A DNA stretch of 64,000 nt from Vibrio maritimus (GCA_003263775.1 JYJJ01000002.1:186001-250000); one strand, 5' to 3'. Shown: positions 20,002 to 29,614, counted from the stretch's first letter. Notes: generated by a model from the sequence alone, not told the origin. Numbers and translations are program-made.

Positions 20002-21015
20002 TTATTGCCACTTACGGTGGTAAGCACCGAGTGTTGTTTGCGTACCTTCAGAAACGTTGGCCAGTGCACTGTCCCAGCTTGGTTTCACTTGGTATTGCTC
20101 TGGATTGCGTTGGTACATATCAATTGCTTCACGCCATGTACGAGTCACTTGCTCGACGTAGGCTGGGCTGCGTTGACGGCCTTCAATTTTCACTGATGCA
20201 ACATTGGCAGCAAACAGCTCAGGTAGCATAGATAAGGTATTCAGGCTGGTTGGCTCTTCAAGAGCATGGTAGCGCTTGCGCTCACCATCCACTTCCGCTT
20301 CAAAGCGGCCTTTACACAAAGTCGGGTAGCCGGCATTTTCACCTTGTGCGTAGCGGTCAATCAGAATGTCATTTAGACGTGATTCTAAACCGGTTTCTGT
20401 TTCTTGCCAGCGAACGTATTTTGCCGGAGAACATGCACCTACTGTGTTTGGTGATTCGCCTGTAAGGTAAGAAGAAAGGTAGCAGCGACCTTCAGACATA
20501 ATGCAAAGACTGCCAAAGGCAAACACTTCTAACTCGACGTCAGATGTCATGTTTCGAGAGAGCTGTTTTACTTGATGGATCGACAGCACGCGAGGCAGTA
20601 CCACACGTTTGACATTGAAGTTCTTGTGATAGAAGTCGATGGCCGCCACGTTGGTCGCTGAGGCTTGAACTGAAAGGTGCAGTTCAAGATCAGGATATTT
20701 GTTCGCGGCATAATCCAGCACGGCGATATCGGCAACGATCAACGCATCCACACCGAGATCGGCGGCTTGGTCGACCGCGTTAGTCCAGCGTTCAAATCCA
20801 TTCGGGTGAGCGAACGTGTTCAGTGCAATGTGCAGTTTCTTGTTGTGGTCGTGAACATATTGAGCCGCGCGCTCAAGCTTCTTACCTGTAAAGTTAAGAC
20901 CCGCAAAGTGACGGGCATTGGTGTCGTCTTTAAAGCCGATATAGACGGCGTCGGCACCGCAATCAATTGCCGTTTTTAATGCAGGTAAGTTACCCGCTGG
21001 GCATAAGAGTTCCAT
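20002..21015 (-). CDS. ubiU: Ubiquinone biosynthesis protein UbiU (U32 family)
   Basis: A 337-residue U32 protein starting MELLCPAGNLPALKTAIDCG. It has the U32 signature around ELEVFAFGSLCIMSEGRCYL, further cysteines in VGACSPAKY and PTLCKGRF, matching the four cluster-binding cysteines of the family. UbiU pairs with UbiV to hydroxylate ubiquinone precursors without oxygen. It is first in a two-gene operon with ubiV; ubiT, the third partner, lies about 2.4 kb away on the other strand beyond a GGDEF-EAL gene. Confidence 0.94.
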   Translation of the reverse strand: MELLCPAGNLPALKTAIDCGADAVYIGFKDDTNARHFAGLNFTGKKLERAAQYVHDHNKKLHIALNTFAHPNGFERWTNAVDQAADLGVDALIVADIAVLDYAANKYPDLELHLSVQASATNVAAIDFYHKNFNVKRVVLPRVLSIHQVKQLSRNMTSDVELEVFAFGSLCIMSEGRCYLSSYLTGESPNTVGACSPAKYVRWQETETGLESRLNDILIDRYAQGENAGYPTLCKGRFEAEVDGERKRYHALEEPTSLNTLSMLPELFAANVASVKIEGRQRSPAYVEQVTRTWREAIDMYQRNPEQYQVKPSWDSALANVSEGTQTTLGAYHRKWQ

Positions 21016-21176
21016 ATGCTCAATACCATAATTCTGTCAGTAGAGCGCATTTTATGAAAAGTTACTGTAGGCGAGTTTGATATAAGGCAGGTTTCGCTTA
21101 ATAAGCAATGAATTAACACCAAAGAGGTAAGTTTGCTGAAAGGTCAACATCTGGCCTCTTTGGATAACAATTATAA

Positions 21177-23219
21177 CTAGTTTCGGTGGCGACGATTTTG
21201 AGCAAATAGCGCTTCCACTTCGTGCTTAGGTTGCGGACGGTGGAAGTGGAAACCCTGAATAGAGTTACAGTTGAGATTTGACAGCAGCGTCGCCTGATGA
21301 CGCGTTTCCACCCCTTCGGCCACAACCGACAAGTTAAGTGATTTGCCCAAGTTGATGATGTTTTCAATCACCGTTAGCTGCTTAGGCAGGGTATCAATAT
21401 CCATGATGAACGCACGGTCGATCTTAAGTTCATCAATAGGGAAATGAGCCAGATACGAGAGTGAAGAATAGCCCGTACCAAAGTCATCAATCGACAGTGC
21501 AAAACCAAGCTTTTTAATTGAGTTCAGCATTTGCAGCGTGTGTTCGCTGTTGCTCATGACGGCACTTTCGGTCAGCTCGAAGGTAATGCAGCTAGGATCA
21601 AGCCCAGTGCTACGCAGTAGGCGCTCCATGTAATCAATGAGTTTAGGGTTACCAAACTGCTCTGGGGACAAGTTGATCGCCACACGTCCCGGCAGAATAC
21701 CTTGCAGCTTCCAGCGTTTTACCGTGGTAAATACATCGCGCATGACTACGCGGCCAAGACTTTCGATCAAGCCCGCTTGCTCAGCAACTGGGATGAAAGA
21801 GGCTGGGCTGATGTAGCCTTCCACAGGGTGCTTCCAGCGTACCAGAGCTTCTGCGCCATTGATGCTGAAATCGCGCGCGTTAACCTTAGGCTGATACCAA
21901 ACCTCGAGACCATTTTGTTGCAGCGCTTTTTGCAGTTCAATTTCCAGCCATAGACGCATTCGCGCCTCTTTGTTCATCTGGTCGTTAAATTTGACTAATC
22001 GGTTGCGACCGCGCGCTTTGGCTTCGTACATCGCAGTGTCGGCATTTTGCAGCAGGATACGTGCATCATTGCCGTCGTTTGGTGATTGTACGCTACCTAT
22101 GGAGCAGGCGAGTCGTTTGCTAAAGTGGTGTAGATCGAAGGGCTGATTAATCAAGCCGATGATTTTCTCTGCCAGTTCGTCGGCAGCGATATTGCTATCG
22201 GGCTCAGGCAAAATGATGCCAAATTCATCGCCGCCTAAGTGAGCTAATACCGCCTCTTGTGGTAAGTAGCGCTTAAGACGTGCCGACACTTCTTGGATCA
22301 CTCGGTCGCCAATGTGGTGGCCAAGTGAATCGTTGATATTCTTAAAGTTGTCTATGTCCAGGTAGAGCATGACAAACGGTGTACCAGCTTCAATAAAATG
22401 ATCGAGACAGCGGGTAAAACCAAGTCGATTATAGAGTTTCGTTAGCGCATCAATGTTGGCATCTTCGTGACTGGTTTGTGTCACTGGGCTTGGCTTTTCA
22501 TCGAGGTCTTGCACTAAGATCAAATGCGCATTGGCACCAAATAAATTCGCCGTGTCGACATGCAACGCCAAGCGTCGCTGGATGCCACAATACTCACTGG
22601 TCATAAAGTGCAGTGGTTCTTTGGCGTTGACCTGGTGCAGATCGAGCTGCACTCGTTGGTTATCACTTTCGTTGCGAAGCAAACGCGTGAGTGACTCGCC
22701 CAGTAAATCACTTTGGCTTGAATAACCAAATAGTCGCGCTGAAGCTGGGTTAGCTGAGATAATACAACCGTCTTCGACCAATAACAGTCCGTCAGGAATC
22801 AGCTCCGTCAGCTTCAAAAACTTAGTTTCAGACTCTTCGAGTGAACGGGTAATGATCTGCTTTTCAGAAGTATCAATGGCATGAAAAACCACATACTCGA
22901 CCACACCATTGAGCTCAATGGGAGAGATACTAAAATGCAGGCTGGATTCGATGTCAGATTCGTCGAGAGTCACTTCAGCTTCAATCGACTCACCAAGAAA
23001 AGCGCGTTCGTAATAAGGTTTGAGCTGGTGGTAGAAACGGGTGCCAAGTACCTCATGATCATTCATACCAATGAGGTCGCTGTGGGTAAGACCGGCCACA
23101 TCGCAGTAGCGATCATTGACCATCCAATAACGGTGCTCGTCGTCTAAAATAGCAAAAAAGAAGGGGCTATTAGACGTTAACTTAGCAAAGTATTCCTTTA
23201 ACAATTTGGATGACATCAA
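21177..23219 (-). CDS. Sensor protein with PAS, GGDEF and EAL domains (cyclic-di-GMP turnover)
   Basis: A 680-residue cytoplasmic protein with no membrane segment. Two PAS-like domains (about 12-115 and 130-240) precede a GGDEF domain with intact GGDEF at 329-333 and NINDSLGHHIGD, then an EAL domain with EAL at 457-459, DDFGTGYSSLSYL and KIDRAFI. No RxxD inhibitory site is present at the usual position before GGDEF. Both catalytic signatures look intact, so it could make or degrade c-di-GMP, or one domain may regulate the other. It sits between ubiU and ubiT, divergent from ubiT. The sensed signal is unknown. Confidence 0.9.
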   Translation of the reverse strand: MMSSKLLKEYFAKLTSNSPFFFAILDDEHRYWMVNDRYCDVAGLTHSDLIGMNDHEVLGTRFYHQLKPYYERAFLGESIEAEVTLDESDIESSLHFSISPIELNGVVEYVVFHAIDTSEKQIITRSLEESETKFLKLTELIPDGLLLVEDGCIISANPASARLFGYSSQSDLLGESLTRLLRNESDNQRVQLDLHQVNAKEPLHFMTSEYCGIQRRLALHVDTANLFGANAHLILVQDLDEKPSPVTQTSHEDANIDALTKLYNRLGFTRCLDHFIEAGTPFVMLYLDIDNFKNINDSLGHHIGDRVIQEVSARLKRYLPQEAVLAHLGGDEFGIILPEPDSNIAADELAEKIIGLINQPFDLHHFSKRLACSIGSVQSPNDGNDARILLQNADTAMYEAKARGRNRLVKFNDQMNKEARMRLWLEIELQKALQQNGLEVWYQPKVNARDFSINGAEALVRWKHPVEGYISPASFIPVAEQAGLIESLGRVVMRDVFTTVKRWKLQGILPGRVAINLSPEQFGNPKLIDYMERLLRSTGLDPSCITFELTESAVMSNSEHTLQMLNSIKKLGFALSIDDFGTGYSSLSYLAHFPIDELKIDRAFIMDIDTLPKQLTVIENIINLGKSLNLSVVAEGVETRHQATLLSNLNCNSIQGFHFHRPQPKHEVEALFAQNRRHRN

Positions 23220-23395
23220 TGTACTACCAGTTCTCTGAAGCGCTTATATATCAGTAACCCACACACTATAACTGTGATTTATCGGTTAGGAAAGGGTTAA
23301 GACAAAAGCAAAAAATTTTTGACGCACAACAGGATTTTTTTTGTACGAATACCGTATTATGGCGTTTCTTAAGTACAAACTAACGGAAAAACCGC

Positions 23396-23893
23396 GTGTT
23401 AGACAAGATTCGTAGTCAACTAGTTAAAAACGCAGCACAAATTTTGCGATCTCCAGTCCATTTTCTGCCGAACAAAATTCAGAATCGTGCCTTGCTTGAA
23501 GGACTAAAAACCGTTTTTAAAGAAGCACTTGAGGACGGTGACTTCGAGTTTCTTGAAGATAAGTGGTTGAAAGTCCATATTCGTGATCTAAACCTCAGTT
23601 GGTACATTTCCTACAGTGATGAATCGTTGATTGTTGCCGATTTCGAACCACAAGAAGATGTCAGCTTCAGTGGTAATCTCAATGACTTAGTTTTGATCGC
23701 TGGTCGTAAAGAAGACCCGGATACGCTATTCTTCCAACGCCGCTTAAGTATCGAAGGTGATACTGAGTTGGGTTTAGAAGTGAAAAACTTGATGGACAGT
23801 GTTGATCTTGATGCGCTGCCAAAGCCGATGCTATCTGCACTCATGCACTTAGCTGAGTTTGTACATAAAGGTTGCAACCCGTACCTGACGTAA
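23396..23893 (+). CDS. ubiT: Ubiquinone biosynthesis accessory protein UbiT (SCP2 domain)
   Basis: A 165-residue SCP2-type lipid-binding protein equivalent to E. coli YhbT. UbiT works with UbiU and UbiV for anaerobic ubiquinone synthesis. The SCP2 core spans about 40-125 (LNLSWYISYSDESLIVADF, EDVSFSGNLNDLVLIAGRK). The start is a GTG, with CTAACGGAAAAACC upstream. yhbS follows after 12 bp and is probably co-transcribed. Confidence 0.9.
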   Translation: MLDKIRSQLVKNAAQILRSPVHFLPNKIQNRALLEGLKTVFKEALEDGDFEFLEDKWLKVHIRDLNLSWYISYSDESLIVADFEPQEDVSFSGNLNDLVLIAGRKEDPDTLFFQRRLSIEGDTELGLEVKNLMDSVDLDALPKPMLSALMHLAEFVHKGCNPYLT

Positions 23894-23905
23894 AAGAGGT
23901 GTCTA

Positions 23906-24421
23906 ATGCTTATTCGAACTGAGGCACCTGCCGATATACTGGCGATTGATCGCCTACTGAAGTCTGTATTTGAAACCGATGCTGAAGCCAATTTGGTCAT
24001 GGCGCTGCGTGAAAATAGCCGTTTAACGCTCTCTTTGGTTGCCTGCAGTGACGAAGGCGAGGTGATTGGTCATGTACTGTTTTCACCAGTATCGATAGAT
24101 GGCGAAGAGCTGTCTTGGCAAGGGCTTGCACCACTTGCTGTGGCGACGTCACAACAAGGTAAGGGTATCGCGAAAGCTTTGGTTAAAGAGGCATTCGAAA
24201 CGTTACTCGATTTTGGTTATCCCGCATGTGTAGTGCTTGGTGACCCGAATTACTACTCGAAATTTGGTTTTACCTCTGCGAGCGAGTTTGGCCTAAAGTG
24301 CCAGTGGGAAGTGCCAGAAGGCGCATTCCAAGTGCAATCATTAACCGAGCTGACGATTCCAGAGTTATTGGAAGGCAAATCGGGCACCATTGAGTACAGT
24401 CCTGAATTTTTAGAGTTGTAA
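23906..24421 (+). CDS. yhbS: GNAT-family N-acetyltransferase YhbS
   Basis: A 171-residue GNAT acetyltransferase. The acetyl-CoA motif is LAPLAVATSQQGKGIAKALVKEA (around 75-97), followed by ACVVLGDPNYYSKFGF. AAGAGGTGTC precedes the ATG. It lies 12 bp after ubiT, the same order as yhbT-yhbS in E. coli. The substrate is not known. Confidence 0.9.
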   Translation: MLIRTEAPADILAIDRLLKSVFETDAEANLVMALRENSRLTLSLVACSDEGEVIGHVLFSPVSIDGEELSWQGLAPLAVATSQQGKGIAKALVKEAFETLLDFGYPACVVLGDPNYYSKFGFTSASEFGLKCQWEVPEGAFQVQSLTELTIPELLEGKSGTIEYSPEFLEL

Positions 24422-24604
24422 TTGAACTCAGCTCAAGCTTGTTGTCTATCGTAGCCATATCCTTATGGCCTACATACGTTTTTGACTTACGTCCGTTTTT
24501 AGAATGGCTTGCCGTTTGGCTAACCCTACCTGCTCTGTTACACTTCGCTCAATTGCCTCAAACGGCGCAACATCTTTGCTCAAACCTGAGATACAGGCCA
24601 ATCT

Positions 24605-25042
24605 ATGCATAACCGCACTACGTTACAGTTGATGGGGATCCAGACCTGGGAATTGACGCACCCTGAGCGACTACCGCACAGTGCTCAAGCTCGCTTTTCT
24701 TTGCCCGAATCTTGTCAGTTGTTACTTGTTTCGCCTATGAAACCACAGGGCGACAAGGTTGCCTTTTTCGAAAAGATCCTCAAAGCGATGAAGCTTGAAC
24801 TGTCCCAGGCGCTACATATTACGCCGGACATGCTGAGTCAATTGAACGCAGAGCCGATGCCGGATTGGATTTGGCTTTGTGGCGTTGAATCGGCAAAGCA
24901 GCGACTGGAGCAATGGACAGAGCAACATGCCAATCAGCTAAACCAATCGCCACGTACTTTGATCTCGCCATCGCTGGCAGAGATAGAAGGTCAAGATGCC
25001 CACAAGCGTCAACTTTGGAATCAAATCCGTGCCAAACAATAA
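24605..25042 (+). CDS. holD: DNA polymerase III psi subunit HolD
   Basis: A 145-residue protein starting MHNRTTLQLMGIQTWELTHP; the phrase RTTLQLMGIQTWELTHPERL is characteristic of HolD. It bridges the clamp loader to the chi subunit and SSB. It overlaps or abuts rimI, as in E. coli where holD and rimI form one unit. The 183 bp upstream contain no gene; I see no convincing promoter in it. Confidence 0.9.
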   Translation: MHNRTTLQLMGIQTWELTHPERLPHSAQARFSLPESCQLLLVSPMKPQGDKVAFFEKILKAMKLELSQALHITPDMLSQLNAEPMPDWIWLCGVESAKQRLEQWTEQHANQLNQSPRTLISPSLAEIEGQDAHKRQLWNQIRAKQ

Positions 25043-25492
25043 TATTAGCTTCACTCAGATGAGCGAAACACACCTTGATGATGTTATCGCTATTGAGCAG
25101 CAAGCACACAGCCACCCTTGGAAAACGTCTATGCTCACTGAGCTAAATGGACGTGGTGCCCACAATGTGGTGATGCTTGAAGATGATAAAGTGGTGGCTA
25201 CTTCTACGCCCAGAATGTGGTAGGGGAAGTGTCATTACTTAATGTTGCTGTGTCGCCGGCTCATCAAGGGCAAGGTTATGGTCGTCAATTAATTCAGCAC
25301 CTATTGGCCTACTGTGAGTCTTGCCAAGCTGACAGTGCGTGGCTTGAAGTGCGTGAAAGTAATAATGCCGCAGTATCACTCTATCTGTCAGAGGGCTTCA
25401 ACGAAGTAGACAGACGCCGAGATTATTACCCAACTGAGCAAGGGCGCGAAGACGCCGTCATCATGTGCTATCACTTCATGTTTTCAGTTTAG
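25029..25492 (+). CDS. rimI: Ribosomal protein S18-alanine N-acetyltransferase RimI (frameshift as sequenced)
   Basis: A GNAT enzyme that acetylates the N-terminal alanine of S18. The first frame ends at a TAG at 25221-25223. Adding one G to GG at 25196-25197 restores DKVVGYFYAQNVVGEVSLLN and joins it to the acetyl-CoA motif VAVSPAHQGQGYGRQLI, SAWLEVRESN and DRRRDYYPTEQGREDAVIM, all classic RimI. The frame is open to ATG 24996, inside holD; the GTG at 25029 is favoured because it gives a family-like N terminus, and it still overlaps holD by 14 bp. The start is uncertain. Confidence 0.88.
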
Positions 25493-25663
25493 TGATGGTC
25501 GGACGCCGAGGTAGTGCTATTTCCATCTTGTATAAAATATAGCGATAGAAAGAGTGCTTAGCCTTTTGATTTGTATATAGGTTACATTACCTAGAGTTAC
25601 TTCGATTACCCTACCAGTGCTTCATACTTCCCAGCAATTATTGATAATCATGGGATTAAAAAC

Positions 25664-26455
25664 ATGAAGCACTTTTCAACTCTTTCTGCAGCAATTCTTG
25701 CCGCGCTAGCGTTCAATGCGCAAGCAACTGAAGAGCAAACGAATGATCCAGCTGACGTGACTCGCCCACAAACCTACCTAAAAGTAGATTCTGGCGCGAA
25801 AGGCAAAGATGGCCTTACTCGTCTGCAACTGAACATGGCAGGCTCTTACAACGAGGATATTGGTTACTTAGGTCAATTTGAAACTGATTTTCAAACCAAC
25901 CTAGACGGACAAGAAGGCAAGTCGAAGGACTTTGGTCTGTCTCGTATCCGTGCTCGTTACTTCCAAGTACACGCGACGGGCTCAGAAGTGCTTCCTGAAA
26001 TTGGTTTCTCGCTTGATTACATCAGCTACGGTTCTAACTGGGTAGCGAAACAAAGCGGCACAGAGCAAACAGCTGCAATCGGTGCGGTCGCGAAAGTGAT
26101 CACCCCATTTGAAAACTGGGTTTCTTACCCAAATGTGGCTGTGATGCGTAACGAGTACGATAACGGTCGTTCAGAGAACGGTTGGCAAGCAAACTGGTTC
26201 AACTCGTTCTACCTATCAGAGCAAGGTCACTACGTAACGGTAAACCCACAATATGCTAACTATAACAACGCATTCGGTAAGAACGAGCAGTCGCTTGAGC
26301 TTAACTTTGAAGGTGGTGTGCCGCTAACATCTGACGGTAGTATTTGGGGTAACCTAACCTACTCAGAGCACTTCTTCAAAGCAGGTGGCGAGTCACGCAT
26401 GAAACACCTTGATGGCAACCGTGAAGTTCGCATCGGTGCGACTTGGTTCTTCTAA
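25664..26455 (+). CDS. Putative outer-membrane beta-barrel protein
   Basis: 263 residues with a clear signal peptide (MKHFSTLSAAILAALAFNAQ, cleavage likely after ATA-type sequence near 22). The rest alternates polar and aromatic residues in beta-hairpin style and ends ATWFF, with a C-terminal phenylalanine as in outer-membrane barrels. It has its own 170-bp upstream region. I do not recognise the family; a small porin or a structural outer-membrane protein would fit. A hairpin without a T run follows at 26485-26504. Confidence 0.6.
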   Translation: MKHFSTLSAAILAALAFNAQATEEQTNDPADVTRPQTYLKVDSGAKGKDGLTRLQLNMAGSYNEDIGYLGQFETDFQTNLDGQEGKSKDFGLSRIRARYFQVHATGSEVLPEIGFSLDYISYGSNWVAKQSGTEQTAAIGAVAKVITPFENWVSYPNVAVMRNEYDNGRSENGWQANWFNSFYLSEQGHYVTVNPQYANYNNAFGKNEQSLELNFEGGVPLTSDGSIWGNLTYSEHFFKAGGESRMKHLDGNREVRIGATWFF

Positions 26456-26484
26456 CCCGGTAGTCAAAACAGTTCCTCTCAACT

Positions 26485-26504
26485 CTAAGGCAAGGATGCC
26501 TTAG
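26485..26504 (+). terminator. Hairpin after the outer-membrane protein gene
   Basis: CTAAGGCA, loop AGGA, TGCCTTAG is a perfect 8-bp stem 29 bp past the stop. There is no T run, so termination is uncertain; it may stabilise the 3' end. Confidence 0.45.
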
Positions 26505-26672
26505 TCTCATACTTCAACAATCCCTTCATTAATCAAATCCCTTTATTTTTCAACTTATTTACTGCCTGTTACTGGATCGTTTCCAGTTACTAACTGCTGC
26601 TAAATGCGCTCAATCGTTACACTGGTTCACAGTGAAATTTTAACCCTGTTTAATCGATGAGGACGCAGAACA

Positions 26673-27439
26673 ATGTCTATGCCTTTTCAGCTCACAGACA
26701 AAGTCGTGGTGTTAATTGGTGGTACTTCGGGTATCGGTGAAGCGATAGCCAAACGCCTAATCAATGCTGGCGCCAAACTGATGATTGCTGGCATCAATGC
26801 CAATGAGCCTGCATTGCAAACCCTAGAGGCACATTATGTATATGCCGACGTCACTGATGAGTTTTCATTGAGTGAGTTGATGGCGATTGCGTTTGAACGT
26901 TTTGGGCAAATTGACGTGTTGGTGAACTGTGCGGGCTCGACCAATGGTTACAGCACCATTATGGAATCGAAAAAGTCCGAGTATAACGCCAACTTTGAAG
27001 TCAACGCGCTGGGTACCGCACTCACCATTAAGCATGCGGTGCCATATATGCCAAAGGCAGCAGCATTATCAATATTGCCTCGGTGGCGGGAACTCAAGGG
27101 GTGCCTTATCTTGGCGCACTTGCGAGCTCTAAATGGGCGGTGTTAGGCATTACCCAAACAGCGGCACTTGAGCTTGGCACTAAGCAAATTCGTGTTAATG
27201 CCGTGTGCCCAACCTCTGTGGATACCCCGCGTGCTTACGCTTCTGGCGGTGAGCCTCAACTGCGAATGGAAAAACGTGCGGTACCACTCGGCCGTATTGC
27301 CAAGCCAGAGGAAGTCGCGGCGGTGGTGCACTTTTTAGCGTCAGAAGACAGCAGTTTTGTGAATGGTCAGTCGATTGGTGTCGACGGCGGATTTAGCGCA
27401 GGCATGAGTATCGATGCTTACAATCAGCTTGCGCAGTAG
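26673..27439 (+). CDS. Short-chain dehydrogenase/reductase (frameshift as sequenced)
   Basis: A classical SDR of about 255 residues after repair. The NAD(P)-binding TSGIGEA motif lies in VVVLIGGTSGIGEAIAKRL; NCAG is at about 88-91; the catalytic region YLGALASSKWAVLG has Tyr and Lys five residues apart (Y-x4-K variant, family norm is Y-x3-K). The first frame degenerates after MPK. Adding one G to GG at 27056-27057 restores PKGSSIINIASVAGTQG. The C terminus SFVNGQSIGVDGGFSAG is typical. Substrate unknown. The next gene starts 9 bp after its stop. Confidence 0.83.
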
Positions 27440-27448
27440 GAGAGTAGA

Positions 27449-27898
27449 ATGAACAAGTTAAGTCTAATTATTGGTGCCTGTTTGATGATGCTAAGCTCGA
27501 TGAGCTTTGGTTACTACTGTGATCAAGAAGCGGAAGGTGCTGTCGTCGGTGCCGTCGATGGTGCGGTTACAGGTGCGATTGTTGGCGGCATTGTTGATGG
27601 CAGTGACGGTGCAAAAACCGGAGCCTTGATTGGCGGCGGCGCTGGTGCGGTTGGCGGTGCAATTGATGGCGCGTATTATGAAGCTGAGTGCGAAGTAGCC
27701 ACCGATGTGATCATTGAAGATGAGTACATCGCAGAAGAATACTTGGCCGAAGAGTATATCGAAGAAGAGTACATTGCCGAAGAAGTGGTGGCAGAAGAGA
27801 TCATTGAAGAAGAGTACATCGCGGAAGAGATAGTCGAGGAGCAAATCGAAGAGGACTACCTTGAAGAGGCGTATGACGATGATGTCTACGATTACTAG
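27449..27898 (+). CDS. Secreted glycine-zipper protein with a highly acidic repeat tail
   Basis: 149 residues: a signal peptide (1-21), a glycine-zipper segment of Gly/Ala-rich helices (about 27-75, GAVVGAVDGAVTGAIVGGIV and GALIGGGAGAVGGAID), then a tail from about 85 built of a five-residue repeat of the form [IVL]-x-E-E-[YVI] with more than ten units, ending YDDDVYDY. Glycine zippers of this type occur in envelope proteins that oligomerise in membranes. Two cysteines (24 and 79) bracket the zipper. GGAGAG precedes the ATG, 9 bp after the SDR gene. Function unknown. Confidence 0.75.
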   Translation: MNKLSLIIGACLMMLSSMSFGYYCDQEAEGAVVGAVDGAVTGAIVGGIVDGSDGAKTGALIGGGAGAVGGAIDGAYYEAECEVATDVIIEDEYIAEEYLAEEYIEEEYIAEEVVAEEIIEEEYIAEEIVEEQIEEDYLEEAYDDDVYDY

Positions 27899-27947
27899 TT
27901 CGCATTGACTGTCACCTAATGAACAGTCACCGAGTGAACCGTAAGCT

Positions 27948-27974
27948 AAAAAGAGAGCCGTTGGGCTCTCTTTT
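27948..27974. terminator. Bidirectional terminator
   Basis: AAAAAGAGAGCC, short loop, GGCTCTCTTTT lies between the convergent glycine-zipper gene and the TPR regulator gene. Confidence 0.8.
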
Positions 27975-28000
27975 GCTATCTACTGTTTGTCTTCTATGAC

Positions 28001-29614
28001 TTACAAACGAGCAAGCCCTTCAAGCAGCTTGTTCTTAATCGCGGGACTGGAGATAAACGCACCTAGGTAGCGCTCTTCATTGCCCTCAAAGTCAGGACGG
28101 ATTTGTAGCATCTCTTTGTAGCTGGCTTGCGCTTGTTTGAATTCGCCTTTGTACACCTGAATCACCGCTTTCAGCATCGGCACCCAGAATAGGCGGCGTA
28201 GCGATAGCTTGCTGATGGATTTTTCCGCACCGTCAAAGTCGTCTTGCATGATTTTGTGCACCACAGAAACCAGTGAGAACCATGGTGGGCGGAATGGGTT
28301 AAGCGCTTTGGAGTTTTCTAGAAGCTCAAGGCCGCGTTCAAACTCTCCCGCCATGCACAATGCCCAGCCACACAGGCCAATTTGATAGGCGGCATTCGGG
28401 TTGATCGCAAGTACTTTATCAACGGTTTCGATAATGCCGCTGACATCGTCTTTTAGTTGATACGCCATCAGCATCGCCATTTGTGCTTCTTGGTTGCTTG
28501 GCTCAAGCTCCACGGCACGACGAGCGTGATTCAGGCCGGTTTCTACTGCATTGTCTACCTGACCCATGCCTAGCATTTCGGCATCGAAATAGAGCACGGC
28601 AAGCATCGCATGTATCAGGGCAATATCCGGTTCGTTTTGTACCGCACTTAGTAGTGCCTGCATGGCTTGCAGGTGGGTATCTTCGGTTAGCGTCATGAGG
28701 TAGTGACGATAGCGTAAGGTTGCTTCGTACGTCGACAGATGCTCAATCTTTTTCTGATTGCAGCTGGCGTAGATCTCACGGTGGATAATGCCAAAGCTTG
28801 AAGCAAGCTCAGCGACGATTTCAGCGATGATGTCATCTTGAACAGAGAACAGATCGTCGGTGGCTAAATCGCAGGTGTACTTCTCAGCCCAGACTTGCTC
28901 ACCGCTGTCAGTGCGATAAAGCTTGGCGTAAATGCGTACCTTGTTGCCAAGAGCTTGCATAGTGCCCGAGGTGATAAAAGAGACATTGAGTTTTTCACCC
29001 AGACCTTTTACGTCAGCAGAGGTGCGAGGGTCGATATTGGTGTCACCTAGCGCGTGCATCGATACCACTTTAAGCATGTCAAAACGAGCTAGTTCAGTGG
29101 CAAGCTCTTCACCAAAACCTTCGGCGAAGAAGCGCTTCTCGGCATCATCGGAGAGCGACAAAAACGGCAGTACAGTGAGAGTTGGGTTTAGCGCCTTATT
29201 GGTGTCACCCACCATTTGTGCCAGCGTGGTTGATTGACGTGCCGCTTGAGGGATCTGCGGGGTGAAAATCGGGCTATAACGACCTTTAGGGATCGATAGC
29301 ACCAATGGGTCGTTTACCCCTTCCGTTAGGTAATAGGTTTCAAGTGTGCGGCGAACACGGCCCGCTTGAATACGTACAATAGGGTCAGCTTGGTGATCAA
29401 AATCGGCATCACGATCAAACACTTCGGTCGCGATGGTGAACTGCTTGAGTCGATCTCCATTGCCCGCCAAAGTCTGTTCGACGACGAAAGAGAGTAACTG
29501 CTTCATCTTCGGGCTTTGGTCGAACGCTTTACTGGAAAGAATACGATTAAGTTGATCTTTCACTCGGGTTTGATTTTCTTCGATTCGAATATCTAATGGA
29601 GCTTGTTCTGACAC
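28001..29614 (-). CDS. Predicted regulatory protein: N-terminal winged-helix-like domain, TolB-like domain and TPR repeats
   Basis: About 537 residues from the GTG at 29614, which has AAGAGAG 9 nt upstream; the frame is open to another GTG at 29713 without a good ribosome site. The N-terminal domain (LNRILSSKAFDQSPKMKQLL ... VRRTLETYYLTEG) is seen in proteins often mislabelled adenylate cyclases. A TolB/FlgO-like middle (LTVLPFLSLSDDAEKRFFAEGF) and TPR-type helices (HARRAVELEPSNQEA, LAINPNAAYQIGLCGWALCM) follow. No cyclase catalytic domain or membrane segment is seen. It is divergent from a BamA/TamA-like outer-membrane gene and may regulate it. Confidence 0.65.
   Translation of the reverse strand: MSEQAPLDIRIEENQTRVKDQLNRILSSKAFDQSPKMKQLLSFVVEQTLAGNGDRLKQFTIATEVFDRDADFDHQADPIVRIQAGRVRRTLETYYLTEGVNDPLVLSIPKGRYSPIFTPQIPQAARQSTTLAQMVGDTNKALNPTLTVLPFLSLSDDAEKRFFAEGFGEELATELARFDMLKVVSMHALGDTNIDPRTSADVKGLGEKLNVSFITSGTMQALGNKVRIYAKLYRTDSGEQVWAEKYTCDLATDDLFSVQDDIIAEIVAELASSFGIIHREIYASCNQKKIEHLSTYEATLRYRHYLMTLTEDTHLQAMQALLSAVQNEPDIALIHAMLAVLYFDAEMLGMGQVDNAVETGLNHARRAVELEPSNQEAQMAMLMAYQLKDDVSGIIETVDKVLAINPNAAYQIGLCGWALCMAGEFERGLELLENSKALNPFRPPWFSLVSVVHKIMQDDFDGAEKSISKLSLRRLFWVPMLKAVIQVYKGEFKQAQASYKEMLQIRPDFEGNEERYLGAFISSPAIKNKLLEGLARL

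Noticed and set aside
21040..21100. Possible FNR site upstream of ubiU
   Set aside because: Only one ATCAA-like half is present; the other half is too far from consensus to claim oxygen control from sequence.
27145..27439. Second half of the SDR as a separate complete gene
   Set aside because: It lacks the N-terminal cofactor-binding fold and joins perfectly to the upstream frame by one added G.
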